64,000 nucleotides of DNA from Acinetobacter sedimenti (GTDB lineage Bacteria; Pseudomonadota; Gammaproteobacteria; Pseudomonadales; Moraxellaceae). The notes beneath the pieces were generated by a model. It searched no databases, was not told where the DNA came from, and worked only from the letters and a program-made list of their open reading frames with translations. This document shows, in pieces, positions 55,967 to 64,000 of the stretch. The position numbers were made by a program, and so were the translations under genes. The stretch covers positions 1-64,000 of the forward strand of contig NZ_JAKUML010000003.1 in assembly GCF_022601685.1 (NCBI RefSeq), in the 5' to 3' direction. Numbering within the stretch: position 1 is the stretch's first letter; every line of letters starts with the position of its first letter.

Positions 55967-56320
55967 ATGAATATTGAAATCCGTACCGATAAGAATATCC
56001 ATGGTAGTGATCGTTTAATCGACTATGTGCGAGATGAATTAAAACAACAATTTCAAAGATATAGTGAAAAAATCACCCATTTTGAAGTTCACCTGAGTGA
56101 TATCAATGGTGATCGTGGTGGCGAACTCGACAAGCGTTGTATGATCGAAGCACGCCCTGCAGGATTTAAACCAGTTGCCGTAACACACAAAGCAGATAAT
56201 ATTGACCTTGCGATTCATGGTGCGATTGATAAGCTCAAACGTACGATAGAACATTCGTTCGCAAAAACAGATCACGGTCGTGGCACACGCCCTGATTGGT
56301 CTGAAACGACTGAAGCTTAA
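55967..56320 (+). CDS. HPF/RaiA-family ribosome-associated protein
   Basis: A 117-residue protein with the ribosome hibernation promoting factor/YfiA fold: NIEIRTDKNIHGSDRLIDYV, EVHLSDINGDRGG, and a helix KADNIDLAIHGAIDKLKRTIEH. It has no C-terminal dimerisation domain, so it is the short type. Shorter than E. coli RaiA but similar; it also resembles small HPF-like proteins encoded away from rpoN. AGAGGGAAG precedes the ATG at 55967, which excludes the longer open frame from 55910. Strong promoter and terminator enclose it. Confidence 0.85.
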   Translation: MNIEIRTDKNIHGSDRLIDYVRDELKQQFQRYSEKITHFEVHLSDINGDRGGELDKRCMIEARPAGFKPVAVTHKADNIDLAIHGAIDKLKRTIEHSFAKTDHGRGTRPDWSETTEA

Positions 56321-56386
56321 GTCAGAATTTTAACTGATCAACAGCTTGAACAAATTGTAATTAATCGCAATTTTTCTATCTGATTA

Positions 56387-56416
56387 AAACACTTTCCGAT
56401 ATGATGGAAAGTGTTT
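56387..56416 (+). terminator. intrinsic terminator of the HPF/RaiA-type gene
   Basis: AAACACTTTCC (56387-56397) pairs with GGAAAGTGTTT (56406-56416) around an 8-nt loop and is followed by a U run. Confidence 0.87.
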
Positions 56417-56510
56417 TTTTATGCGTAAATGATTTATATCAATATGCTTGAACTTTTTGTAAGTCAGGCAATCCGCAAGCTATCACCAAATAACCACAAG
56501 GGAGCAGGCA

Positions 56511-57062
56511 ATGTTGAACGCAGAGCAACGACAACTTATCGAGGCGATTGAACAGCTCGACCTTGCACAGGTGGAACGTATACTTGCGCACGATCTTGAC
56601 CCGAATTTTATCGAACCTGAAAAAGGACCGCCGATTTCGATTTTGTGTGATGGCTTGTTTAAATGGTGGGAAAATATCTGTCAGGCATATGAGGATAATC
56701 AGCCACTGAGCGATCAACAAAAATCTGAAAGTCTACAAGTTTATCTCGATATTTTAGATCGTTTGATCGAAGCCAAAGCCAATTTGCACCTTTGGGATAG
56801 TGAAGAATTTTATGGACCACTTTGGGATGCGACCAGTGCGGCATGTGTACCATTCGTGGAAAAATTACTCGCACAAAAAGTCGATCCAAACACTCGAGAT
56901 GATCAAGACTTGACGATTCTAAGCTCAGTCAGTGAGCTGTGGTTTGATTGTGATTTTGATGAGATTGATTGGAGTGAAGCGTTGCCTGAGGAAAAGCAAA
57001 CGCTGAACTTATTGCGTGAAAATGGTGCTAAAATGACAAAAGAATTGGGAATCAATGCGTGA
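56511..57062 (+). CDS. ankyrin-repeat-like protein of unknown function
   Basis: A 183-residue acidic soluble protein. LIEAIEQLDLAQVERILAHDLDPNF, ILDRLIEAKANLHLWDSE and FVEKLLAQKVDPNTRDDQDLT (in parts) look like degenerate ankyrin repeats. AAGGGAG precedes the ATG. Its last bases GTGA overlap the GTG start candidate of the next gene, which suggests translational coupling with an outer-membrane protein. Role unknown. Confidence 0.72.
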   Translation: MLNAEQRQLIEAIEQLDLAQVERILAHDLDPNFIEPEKGPPISILCDGLFKWWENICQAYEDNQPLSDQQKSESLQVYLDILDRLIEAKANLHLWDSEEFYGPLWDATSAACVPFVEKLLAQKVDPNTRDDQDLTILSSVSELWFDCDFDEIDWSEALPEEKQTLNLLRENGAKMTKELGINA

Positions 57063-57877
57063 AACAACAAATGTCTAATATGAGCTCGAATACTGTGAAT
57101 TTAAAAACGTCGCTTTTAAAAACAGGGATCATTGCATCAATGGCCATTGCAACATCTCAGATGGCTTTTGCAGAATCATTTTCTTTTGATCGCCCAGGTG
57201 CGGGACTTGGCACAGCGATTGTGCCAAAAGGTCATGTGGCTTGGGAGCAATCTGTACCAACAGCGACCTATGATGAGCGACGTGTTGATGGTGTCGATCA
57301 AAGCCAATTGACTTTGCAAGGTGATGCTTTATTCCGCATCGGCGTGGCAGATGATGTTGAGTTTCGTGTGGGTTGGGATGGTCCAATCTGGCAACGTAAC
57401 AAAGATGGCGCAGATGATACCGAAATTGATGGTACGGGTGATGTCATCATCGGTGTGAAAAAAGCCATCGAAACCAATGATGAAAACTTCACTTGGGCTG
57501 TGCTTGCTGAGGCAAATCTTGCCAATGGCGATGATGAATTCACTGCTGAGGAAGAGATTTATACTGTTGCATCGGCGATTGGCTACAACTATAGCGATGA
57601 TGTCAGCACAGGCATTACCATGATTTATGACTATCAAGATGTTGACCTTGCTTGGTCTGCCATTCCAAGTGTAGGCTACAATTTTAGTGAAAATGTATCA
57701 GGCTTTTCCGAATATGTGTATCGCAAACAAGAAAGCCAACATTATGAGTCAATGATCAATACTGGTGTGATGTGGATGGTTAATGACCGTTTTCAGCTTG
57801 ATGCGATGATTGGTTATAGCTTTAATCAGCAAAATCCACGCTTTACTGCGGGATTAGGATTTGGTTATTTATTTTAA
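57059..57877 (+). CDS. outer-membrane beta-barrel protein (MetA-pathway/transporter-like)
   Basis: A 272-residue protein with a signal peptide (LLKTGIIASMAIATSQMAFA) and a mature part made of alternating beta strands ending in an aromatic residue (GLGFGYLF), as outer-membrane barrels do. FSFDRPGAGLGTAIVPKGHVAWE and DGTGDVIIGVKKAI resemble the family often called MetA-pathway of phenol degradation or putative transporter. Transport or diffusion is inferred. GTG at 57059 overlaps the previous stop; ATG at 57071 is an alternative. Confidence 0.78.
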   Translation: MKQQMSNMSSNTVNLKTSLLKTGIIASMAIATSQMAFAESFSFDRPGAGLGTAIVPKGHVAWEQSVPTATYDERRVDGVDQSQLTLQGDALFRIGVADDVEFRVGWDGPIWQRNKDGADDTEIDGTGDVIIGVKKAIETNDENFTWAVLAEANLANGDDEFTAEEEIYTVASAIGYNYSDDVSTGITMIYDYQDVDLAWSAIPSVGYNFSENVSGFSEYVYRKQESQHYESMINTGVMWMVNDRFQLDAMIGYSFNQQNPRFTAGLGFGYLF

Positions 57878-57900
57878 GCATTTGAGATAAGAATGCTTAG

Positions 57901-59820
57901 ATGACTTTGAAAAGAACATTGATAAAACATATTTCAATGTTCTTTTTTACTTTGCAGTATTGTTTTTTTTCAAGGAATAAGAAATTGTCGGCACTTCGGA
58001 GTTTTCTTTTTTTTCTGATCACGTGTATGTCACTCTTTGTGACTACACACAGTTTTGCTGAAGAAAAATTCCTACCTGCCGAGCAGGCTTTTCCACTGCA
58101 AGTACGTTCAATCAGTGAATCAGAAATCCAATTGCAATGGACGATTTCTCCAAAATATTACCTCTATCAACATCAGTTCGCTGTCGATATAAAAAAACAA
58201 AAAAATGCGCAAGTCGAAAAAGTAAAAGTCGATCTTCCACCTGCCGAAGATAAACATGATGAATATTATGGTGATACCAAGGTTTATCATGATGCGGTGT
58301 CTTTCAAGATACAAGCTGAACCAAATTCGACCTACCATGTAAGGTTTCAAGGCTGTGCAGAAGCAGGTTTGTGTTATCCGATCAGTCAAAGCACTTTTCA
58401 AACTGATGCAATGGGCTTGGTATCACTCGATCAAGAAAAGCCATCAGCTCAACAGCCGTCATTGTTTGAGCAATCAAATCAAGGTGGTTTACTCAGCACA
58501 GTAACGCAAAATGACTCAAGCCAAGATGCTTCCAAAAGCGACCTAGTCAATGATGAAAGTGCGAATATTCAGACCGTAGCAGAAGATGAGCAATGGACAG
58601 CACGACTACATGATCAGAATGTCTTTTGGAGTATTTTAATCTTCTTAGGATTGGGGTGTTTATTAGCATTTACACCGTGCTCTTTGCCGATGTTGCCGAT
58701 TCTATCTAGTTTGCTGATTCGTGAGCATGTAGGGGTGCGAGCAGGAGCGATTAGCATTGTCTTTGTTTTGGCGATGGCATCTGTCTATGCCTTGCTTGGC
58801 GTGTTGGCGGCGAGCGCCGGAAGTAACTTACAACGATGGTTACAACAGCCTGCGGTATTAATTGCCTTTGCTACAGTGTTTGTGATTTTTGCATTGAATC
58901 TGTTTGGTGTATTTGAGCTCAAACTTCCACAAAAATGGTCAAATCATCTCGATCAATTACAAGGGCGACAAAAGGGTGGCACATTATTGGGTGCAGCTTT
59001 GATGGGCGTGTTGTCTGCATTGTTGGTTGGACCATGTATGACGGCACCGCTCGCAGGCACGCTTCTCTATATTTCCCAATCACAAAACCTCATTATCGGT
59101 GCTGTTTTATTATTTAGCCTCGGTGTGGGAATGGGGATTCCATTGATCATTCTGAGTCTGATTGGTCAGAAAGCGATGCCAAAACCTGGGCAATGGATGC
59201 ATCGGATTCGACATGTTTTTGCGTGGGTCATGCTCGGTTTGGCGCTATATTTTGTACGACCATTATTAAGCGCTGAGCTGTTCTATATATTGATGCTTAT
59301 TTTGACGCTTTTGGTGAGTGCTTATCTGCTTTACTTGATTTGGGAGAGTAAAGCGAAAATTAGACTATTATTTATAGCGACTTTGATTGCGGTGCTTGGT
59401 TTTGGAGTATGGCAAGCACAGACACTCTATCGTCTATACACGACCGCAGAAATGAATTGGCAAGTGGTGAAAAATAAAACACAGTTTGAGCAGGCACTCG
59501 AAGATGCAAAAGCAACTGGTCAGCCAATCATCGTTGATTTGTATGCGGACTGGTGCATTGCCTGTCAGCCGATTGAACGTAATATTTGGACGAATCCAGA
59601 TGTTCAGCAATCATTAAAAAATGTGCAAAAAATCAAACTCGACTTATCTGAGTTTGATGCAAGCCATCAAGTGATTTTGAATGAATGGCAGATGCTTGGT
59701 CCACCAACGGTTTTATTTATTTCATCGAATGGGCAAGAGTTACGACCGCAGAGATTGACAGGGAGCTTTAACCAACAGGAATTGCTACAGCGTCTTCAGT
59801 CTGATCAGATAGTACAATAA
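57901..59820 (+). CDS. dsbD: thiol:disulfide interchange protein DsbD
   Basis: A 639-residue inner-membrane reductant carrier that passes electrons from cytoplasmic thioredoxin to periplasmic DsbC/DsbG and cytochrome maturation. After a signal peptide (ending near THSFAEE), the alpha domain has the Cys pair of FQGCAEAGLCYP. The eight-helix beta domain has Cys in AFTPCSLPMLPIL and LVGPCMTAPLAG. The C-terminal thioredoxin-like gamma domain has YADWCIACQPIE (CxxC). All three redox pairs are intact. Its 3' end overlaps the convergent diguanylate cyclase gene by 53 bp. Confidence 0.96.
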   Translation: MTLKRTLIKHISMFFFTLQYCFFSRNKKLSALRSFLFFLITCMSLFVTTHSFAEEKFLPAEQAFPLQVRSISESEIQLQWTISPKYYLYQHQFAVDIKKQKNAQVEKVKVDLPPAEDKHDEYYGDTKVYHDAVSFKIQAEPNSTYHVRFQGCAEAGLCYPISQSTFQTDAMGLVSLDQEKPSAQQPSLFEQSNQGGLLSTVTQNDSSQDASKSDLVNDESANIQTVAEDEQWTARLHDQNVFWSILIFLGLGCLLAFTPCSLPMLPILSSLLIREHVGVRAGAISIVFVLAMASVYALLGVLAASAGSNLQRWLQQPAVLIAFATVFVIFALNLFGVFELKLPQKWSNHLDQLQGRQKGGTLLGAALMGVLSALLVGPCMTAPLAGTLLYISQSQNLIIGAVLLFSLGVGMGIPLIILSLIGQKAMPKPGQWMHRIRHVFAWVMLGLALYFVRPLLSAELFYILMLILTLLVSAYLLYLIWESKAKIRLLFIATLIAVLGFGVWQAQTLYRLYTTAEMNWQVVKNKTQFEQALEDAKATGQPIIVDLYADWCIACQPIERNIWTNPDVQQSLKNVQKIKLDLSEFDASHQVILNEWQMLGPPTVLFISSNGQELRPQRLTGSFNQQELLQRLQSDQIVQ

Positions 59821-60967
59821 GATTGCGTCCGAGTCGTTTTGCTTGATACATCGCCTCATCAGCTTGTTTGATTGCTTGTCGCATACTTTGATTGTGGCAG
59901 ACTACGGTTACTCCGAAACTTGCAGTGATATTGATATATTTTTGTTGGTCAGTACTAATCGCAAGCTGTTGAATAGATTGTTGACAGCGTTTTGCGAGTT
60001 GCATGATGATATTTTTATCGGCATCTTTCGCTAGAATAATAAACTCTTCACCACCATAGCGCCCGAGGATATCGGTCTGACGGACATTTGATTGTAATGC
60101 GGCTGCAACTTCAGTAAGTACCTCATCTCCCATGAGGTGTCCATACTCATCATTGATCCGCTTAAAATGATCTAAATCTAAAATGATAATGCCGTAGCAG
60201 AGGTTCTTTTGTAATTCTAGCTTATTCGCAATATTCACAAGTTGTTGATTAATGTTACGACGGTTATTCACTTTAGTCAGTGGATCAATCAGGCTCAGAG
60301 ATTTAAAAGACTCCTCACGGTGACGCCATTGATGAAGCACGAGGCTAAACATTGCAAAGCAAACTGCGACTACAGGTACGCCAAAATACAGCATGCTTAA
60401 ACACCAAAATGAGTTGCTATACGGCGAGTTGTGCATACCGGGAAAATCGAAGAGCGGTGCGTAGCTAATCTTTCCTTCGAGGGTAATAGTAACTAAATAA
60501 AAAATAATACCAATTGCTACGATAACCACAGGATAGATCACTTTGGCTTCAAACATCAGTAAACCAAGCGCAATCACACTAATCAGAACAACTGCTGTGG
60601 CGGGGCTCATGACACCAGCAATATAGGCATCCCATAATAAGAAAAGCGCAAAAGTGCCAGTACATAAATAAATAAGAAAGAGATGCCAGCGCTTTTTTTG
60701 TGCTAAATATGCGCAAAGCACGGCTAAGAGCATATAAATAAATATGTATACAAAATTGACATATAAGCTTAATTTTAAAAATGGCAAATTTACATACTGA
60801 TGTAGACTTGGCGAAGCGATAACAAATATTTTCCAAAATAACCAGATCGAGTGAACACCACATGCTAAACAGAGCATGAGCATACATCTTTGGATAGGGT
60901 TCCAATTGATGATCGGTGTGGAGCGCATCAAGGTGAGTGTACCTTGATACGATGATCTGCCAAACAT
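59768..60967 (-). CDS. membrane-bound GGDEF diguanylate cyclase
   Basis: A 399-residue protein. Six or so N-terminal helices (about 25-215) form an unnamed membrane sensor. The GGDEF domain (about 230-390) has RYGGEEF as active site, and RQTD placed 5 residues before it is a typical RxxD inhibitory site. It should make cyclic di-GMP and be product-inhibited. There is no EAL domain. The last 53 bp overlap the end of dsbD on the other strand, and no terminator separates the two. Confidence 0.92.
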   Translation of the reverse strand: MFGRSSYQGTLTLMRSTPIINWNPIQRCMLMLCLACGVHSIWLFWKIFVIASPSLHQYVNLPFLKLSLYVNFVYIFIYMLLAVLCAYLAQKKRWHLFLIYLCTGTFALFLLWDAYIAGVMSPATAVVLISVIALGLLMFEAKVIYPVVIVAIGIIFYLVTITLEGKISYAPLFDFPGMHNSPYSNSFWCLSMLYFGVPVVAVCFAMFSLVLHQWRHREESFKSLSLIDPLTKVNNRRNINQQLVNIANKLELQKNLCYGIIILDLDHFKRINDEYGHLMGDEVLTEVAAALQSNVRQTDILGRYGGEEFIILAKDADKNIIMQLAKRCQQSIQQLAISTDQQKYINITASFGVTVVCHNQSMRQAIKQADEAMYQAKRLGRNLIVLSDQTEDAVAIPVG

Positions 60968-61148
60968 TTGTTATACTTCCTGCAAATAGCTTAAATTTTA
61001 TAATGAATATTAGGAGGCGCTTAGTAAAGCATGACTATCGAGTTACATTCTTTAACATTACCGACTGTTTAAAAAAACGTCAACCTTAATTTATTTTATT
61101 AGATAATATTTTAATGGATAGTATTCTGTAAGCGTATGAAAATATCCA

Positions 61149-62045
61149 TTATTTACTGCGCTTACAAATCTGAAGTTGCTGTCCTTTTAAGGTCGAATGT
61201 CCGCCAATCCAAAACGGTCGATTGCTTTCTCCATGACCAAACCAATCTGCTTGAAAAAGTGGGATTACAAGCGAATCACAGTGCTCTGCAAAAATATTCA
61301 TTAAATCGTGTGGCACATTCTTTTGAGGGCATTGATGAAAATCCCCCATCACAATCGCTTTAAGTTTGGTTGTATCAATACTTTGCAATAGCTGAACGAG
61401 TAAACGCTCCAGCCGATAAAATGGCTCGCCGACATCTTCTAATAAAAGAATACTGTCTTGTTTTAACTCCAATGCCCATGGTGTGCCTTGTACACTACAT
61501 AGCGTTGCAAGATTGCCGCCGAGAACCACGCCTTTGATTTCGGTCGCCTGTTGAGAAAACGTATTATAAGGGCTCACAGTATATTGTTGAGGCATTTCCC
61601 CAAGCATTGGGTGCAGTAATGCCAATACTTCTTGTGCGTCTTTTGAAATTGGCATGACTTCATTGAGGTTTTTACTGGCAATTTCTTGGAAAACTGGGGC
61701 ATGTAAGGCATGACCACCTTGCATCGCAATATAGTTAAGTAGCACGGTACTGTCAGAATAACCAATCAAAGGTTTACCCAGTAGCCAAGTGTCAAGATGC
61801 GGTAAAAGCTGTGCTGAACCTGTGCCACCACGTCCGAACCAAATCGCATCAATGGACGGCTCAAGACACGCTTGCTTGAGATCTTCAAGGCGTTCTGCGA
61901 CCGAACCTGCAAGATAACGATGCGAGGCGAAAATATTGTTTGAGAGTTCAATATCTACATCAAGGTCTTGCATTTGTTGCTGTGCAAAAAGGATTTGATC
62001 TTGATCGACACATGCACTTGGTGCAATCACTTTGATTTTCATCAT
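61149..62045 (-). CDS. ldcA: muramoyltetrapeptide LD-carboxypeptidase (peptidase family S66)
   Basis: A 298-residue cytoplasmic S66 peptidase that removes the terminal D-Ala from recycled murein tetrapeptides. The nucleophile is Ser97 in PLIGYSDST; GRGGTGS (71-77) precedes it, and the Glu/His members of the triad should lie near LLLEDVGEP and VMGDFHQC. The length is typical. ATG codons at 62045 and 62042 are equivalent. No other recycling gene is adjacent. Confidence 0.88.
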   Translation of the reverse strand: MMKIKVIAPSACVDQDQILFAQQQMQDLDVDIELSNNIFASHRYLAGSVAERLEDLKQACLEPSIDAIWFGRGGTGSAQLLPHLDTWLLGKPLIGYSDSTVLLNYIAMQGGHALHAPVFQEIASKNLNEVMPISKDAQEVLALLHPMLGEMPQQYTVSPYNTFSQQATEIKGVVLGGNLATLCSVQGTPWALELKQDSILLLEDVGEPFYRLERLLVQLLQSIDTTKLKAIVMGDFHQCPQKNVPHDLMNIFAEHCDSLVIPLFQADWFGHGESNRPFWIGGHSTLKGQQLQICKRSK

Positions 62046-62699
62046 CGCTACTCAGTAATGGATTGGTGCAGTGTGCCATATTTTATTGGCTAAAAGGTAT
62101 TTAGTTAAAGATTCATCCGGAAGTGTTATGGCGAAAATAGTAGTTTGCTTTGCTGATAAAAAAACTCACGATCATGGTGCAATGAGTATAAAAAGCGTCT
62201 AAAAAGCAACCTAAAGTAGAGAAACATCAAAAACAGAAATATAAAAATGGCTAATTTTAGAAGGTTTACAAAAAAGATGACTGCAAAGTTTATGTGTTTT
62301 AAATTTTCATTAACTTATTAAATATCTATAAAAAACAATTGTTAAAGCTGATTTTGAAAGGTGTTGTATGGCATTTCAACTTTTTCACCTACAAGAAGGG
62401 TGATCCTGACCATTGACAAAATATTCTAAGATTTAAAATTATTATTTGCATTTAAGTTATTGAAAATAAATAAGAAAAAATTAAATTTTTGAATATATTT
62501 GACACAAATGTTTAAAGTGTTCCAAAAAAACGACTTCATTGAAATTTTATATATGGTATTTTTTATCGAAATAAAGGGTGGCAATTGCCAATTAAATCAT
62601 ATTAAAATCGCAAACCAAATATGAATATGGGGGAAGTATCCTGTACTTATCCAGTATGGTTGATACTTTGACTAAGCAAAATTAGCTTGAGGAACGCTC
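62046..62699 (+). promoter_or_regulatory. long AT-rich region upstream of pntA with a terminal inverted repeat
   Basis: This 654-bp interval is AT-rich and shows no ORF that I would support. Just before pntA, AAGTATC (62634-62640) and GATACTT (62662-62668) form a perfect 7-bp inverted repeat with an inner TACT/AGTA pair. It could be an operator or leader hairpin. It must also contain the leftward ldcA promoter. Confidence 0.45.
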
Positions 62700-63827
62700 A
62701 TGCAGATCGGAATCCCAACCGAAACCATCACGAGTGAAAACCGTGTGGCAGCGACACCAGAAACAGTAAAAAAGTTGACTTCAGCAGGTCATACCGTAGT
62801 TGTACAACGTGGAGCAGGTGTAAAAGCTGCTTATGTTGACAGTGCGTATGAACAAGCAGGCGCAACCATTACCGACAATGCTTATCAAGGCAGCCAATTG
62901 ATTTTGAAAATCCGTGCACCACAAGGTGACGAGATTGCACAAATCGAATCAGGCGCAAGTGTTGTTGCATCTTTTGACCCGTACCGTAATCCAGAGCTTG
63001 ATCGTTTTGCAACGCAAAACGTGTCTGCGTTTGCGCTTGAGTTATTGCCACGTACATTATCACGTGCGCAAAACATGGACGTATTGTCTTCTCAAGCCAA
63101 CTTGTCAGGTTATAAGTCTGTATTGCTTGCGGCGGCTGAATACCAACGTATGTTCCCAATGTTGATGACTGCGGCAGGTACAGTAAAACCTGCTCGTGTT
63201 GTAATCATGGGTGTAGGTGTTGCTGGCCTGCAAGCCATTGCAACTGCGAAGCGTCTTGGTGCCGTTGTTGAAGCGACTGATTTGCGCCCAACAGCAAAAG
63301 AGCAAGTAGAATCACTTGGTGGAAAATGGTTAGACGTGCCAATGTCGCCAGAAGAACAAGCTCGTGCCGATGAAGCTGCGAAGAACGGTTATGGTTGGAC
63401 ACCAGGTGAGCAGTACATCAAAGATCAAGCAGCAGTGGTGGATAAGGCTGTAGCGAACGCTGATATCGTGATTACCACAGCATTGTTACCAGGTCGTAAT
63501 GCGCCTCGTTTGGTTCATGGCGCAACGGTTGCCAAAATGAAACCAGGTTCAGTGATTCTAGACATGGCAGTGGAAACTGGCGGTAACGTCGAAGGTTCTG
63601 TAGTGAATGAAACAGTGACTACGGACAATGGTGTGAAGATTTTGGGTATTCCAAATATTCCATCAACTGTATCGACTGAAGCATCTGCGCTGTATGCACG
63701 TAATATTTTGAATTTTATTGATACTTTGTTTGATGAAAACAAAAACATCAAAATCGATCTTGACGATGAAATTCAAAAAGCATTATTGGTTACACATGGC
63801 GGCGAAGTGCTGCTCAAACGTGGTTAA
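62700..63827 (+). CDS. pntA: NAD(P) transhydrogenase alpha subunit part 1 (PntAa)
   Basis: A 375-residue soluble NAD(H)-binding component (domain I) of proton-pumping transhydrogenase. It opens with [20 protein letters not shown], and the Rossmann motif [18 protein letters not shown] is near residues 171-188, followed by EATDLRP. The protein ends after domain I, so this is the split-subunit form (PntAa, PntAb, PntB), unlike the fused E. coli PntA. GAGGAA precedes the ATG. The next subunit begins 12 bp downstream. Confidence 0.95.
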   Translation: MQIGIPTETITSENRVAATPETVKKLTSAGHTVVVQRGAGVKAAYVDSAYEQAGATITDNAYQGSQLILKIRAPQGDEIAQIESGASVVASFDPYRNPELDRFATQNVSAFALELLPRTLSRAQNMDVLSSQANLSGYKSVLLAAAEYQRMFPMLMTAAGTVKPARVVIMGVGVAGLQAIATAKRLGAVVEATDLRPTAKEQVESLGGKWLDVPMSPEEQARADEAAKNGYGWTPGEQYIKDQAAVVDKAVANADIVITTALLPGRNAPRLVHGATVAKMKPGSVILDMAVETGGNVEGSVVNETVTTDNGVKILGIPNIPSTVSTEASALYARNILNFIDTLFDENKNIKIDLDDEIQKALLVTHGGEVLLKRG

Positions 63828-63838
63828 GGAGAGCTCTC

Positions 63839-64000
63839 ATGGTTGAAACGATTACAATTTTCGTCCTTGCCATCTTCGTAGGTTACTACGTCGTTTGGGG
63901 TGTTACGCCTGCTTTGCATACACCGTTGATGGCGGTCACCAATGCCTTGTCATCGATCATTATCGTTGGTGCAATGATTCAAACTGTCGGTCTACCTGCG
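63839..64000 (+). CDS. NAD(P) transhydrogenase alpha subunit part 2 (PntAb), partial
   Basis: The first 54 codons of a membrane protein cut by the right edge of the window. [20 protein letters not shown] is a first helix, and the following [20 protein letters not shown] matches the proton-channel domain of the small transhydrogenase subunit. AAGGAGAG precedes the ATG. It belongs to one operon with pntAa; pntB is expected next. Confidence 0.92.
   Translation, partial: MVETITIFVLAIFVGYYVVWGVTPALHTPLMAVTNALSSIIIVGAMIQTVGLPA

Overview
The window looks like chromosomal DNA of an Acinetobacter species (Moraxellaceae, Gammaproteobacteria). By eye it is about 40% GC. It carries several genes typical of that genus: an AbeM-like MATE pump, an Acr1-type fatty acyl-CoA reductase (wax-ester pathway), a BlsA-like short BLUF photoreceptor, a homoserine kinase of the choline-kinase fold, and a separate alpha-1 subunit of NAD(P) transhydrogenase. 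I see no prophage, insertion sequence, integron or CRISPR array. This is mostly core genome with a few accessory or regulatory spots. Family names come from motif recognition by reading; no database search was run.

Layout. 1-224 is a 70-bp tandem repeat array. 0.3-10 kb holds a HopJ-family protein, an SDR enzyme, CrcB, a Sel1-repeat protein, an ABC1 kinase, a MATE pump, a YdcZ transporter, HemW, a HEAT-repeat protein and a DUF971 protein. 10.1-10.5 kb has two identical tRNA-Lys(TTT) genes on the minus strand. 10.8-18.9 kb has a long-chain acyl-CoA synthetase and RNase E, then the divergent rluC and a HAD phosphatase. 18.9-25.3 kb has small membrane proteins, a cold-shock/DUF1294 protein, thrB, hisF, two small unknowns, a secreted nuclease and a secreted Ala/Gln-rich protein. 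25.4-32.6 kb has kup, tRNA-Ser(GGA), the BLUF protein, acr1, an amidohydrolase and ettA. 32.9-42.7 kb has a glutathione peroxidase, a lipoprotein, an EamA transporter, tsaC-dprA, a LysM protein, def, a TerC/CBS protein, a LOG-family protein and a PiT-like transporter. 43-50 kb has a two-component system next to a large divergent lipoprotein, then a choice-of-anchor-I lipoprotein. 50-64 kb has an MdtD-like MFS pump, a GH25 lysozyme, dinB, a mutarotase, a cytochrome b561 gene broken by an in-frame TAG, an HPF/RaiA-type protein, an ankyrin-like protein, an outer-membrane protein, dsbD, a diguanylate cyclase, an LD-carboxypeptidase, and pntAa with the start of the next pnt subunit.

How genes fit together. 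Translation and RNA functions recur: RNase E, RluC, EttA, peptide deformylase, TsaC, an HPF-like factor and three tRNAs. Envelope upkeep is covered by LdcA, LysM, GH25 and DsbD. Lipid metabolism is represented by an FATP-type acyl-CoA synthetase and Acr1, which are not in one operon. Sensing is represented by the BLUF protein, the GGDEF protein and the histidine kinase/LuxR-type regulator pair.

The spots I consider most worth follow-up are: the ComP-like kinase/regulator pair with a palindrome in the promoter it shares with a large lipoprotein; the multi-site operator region before acr1 beside a blue-light sensor; the structured leader before ettA; a small inverted-repeat element at about 32.75-32.91 kb; the 70-bp repeats at the left edge; and the interrupted cytochrome b561 gene.
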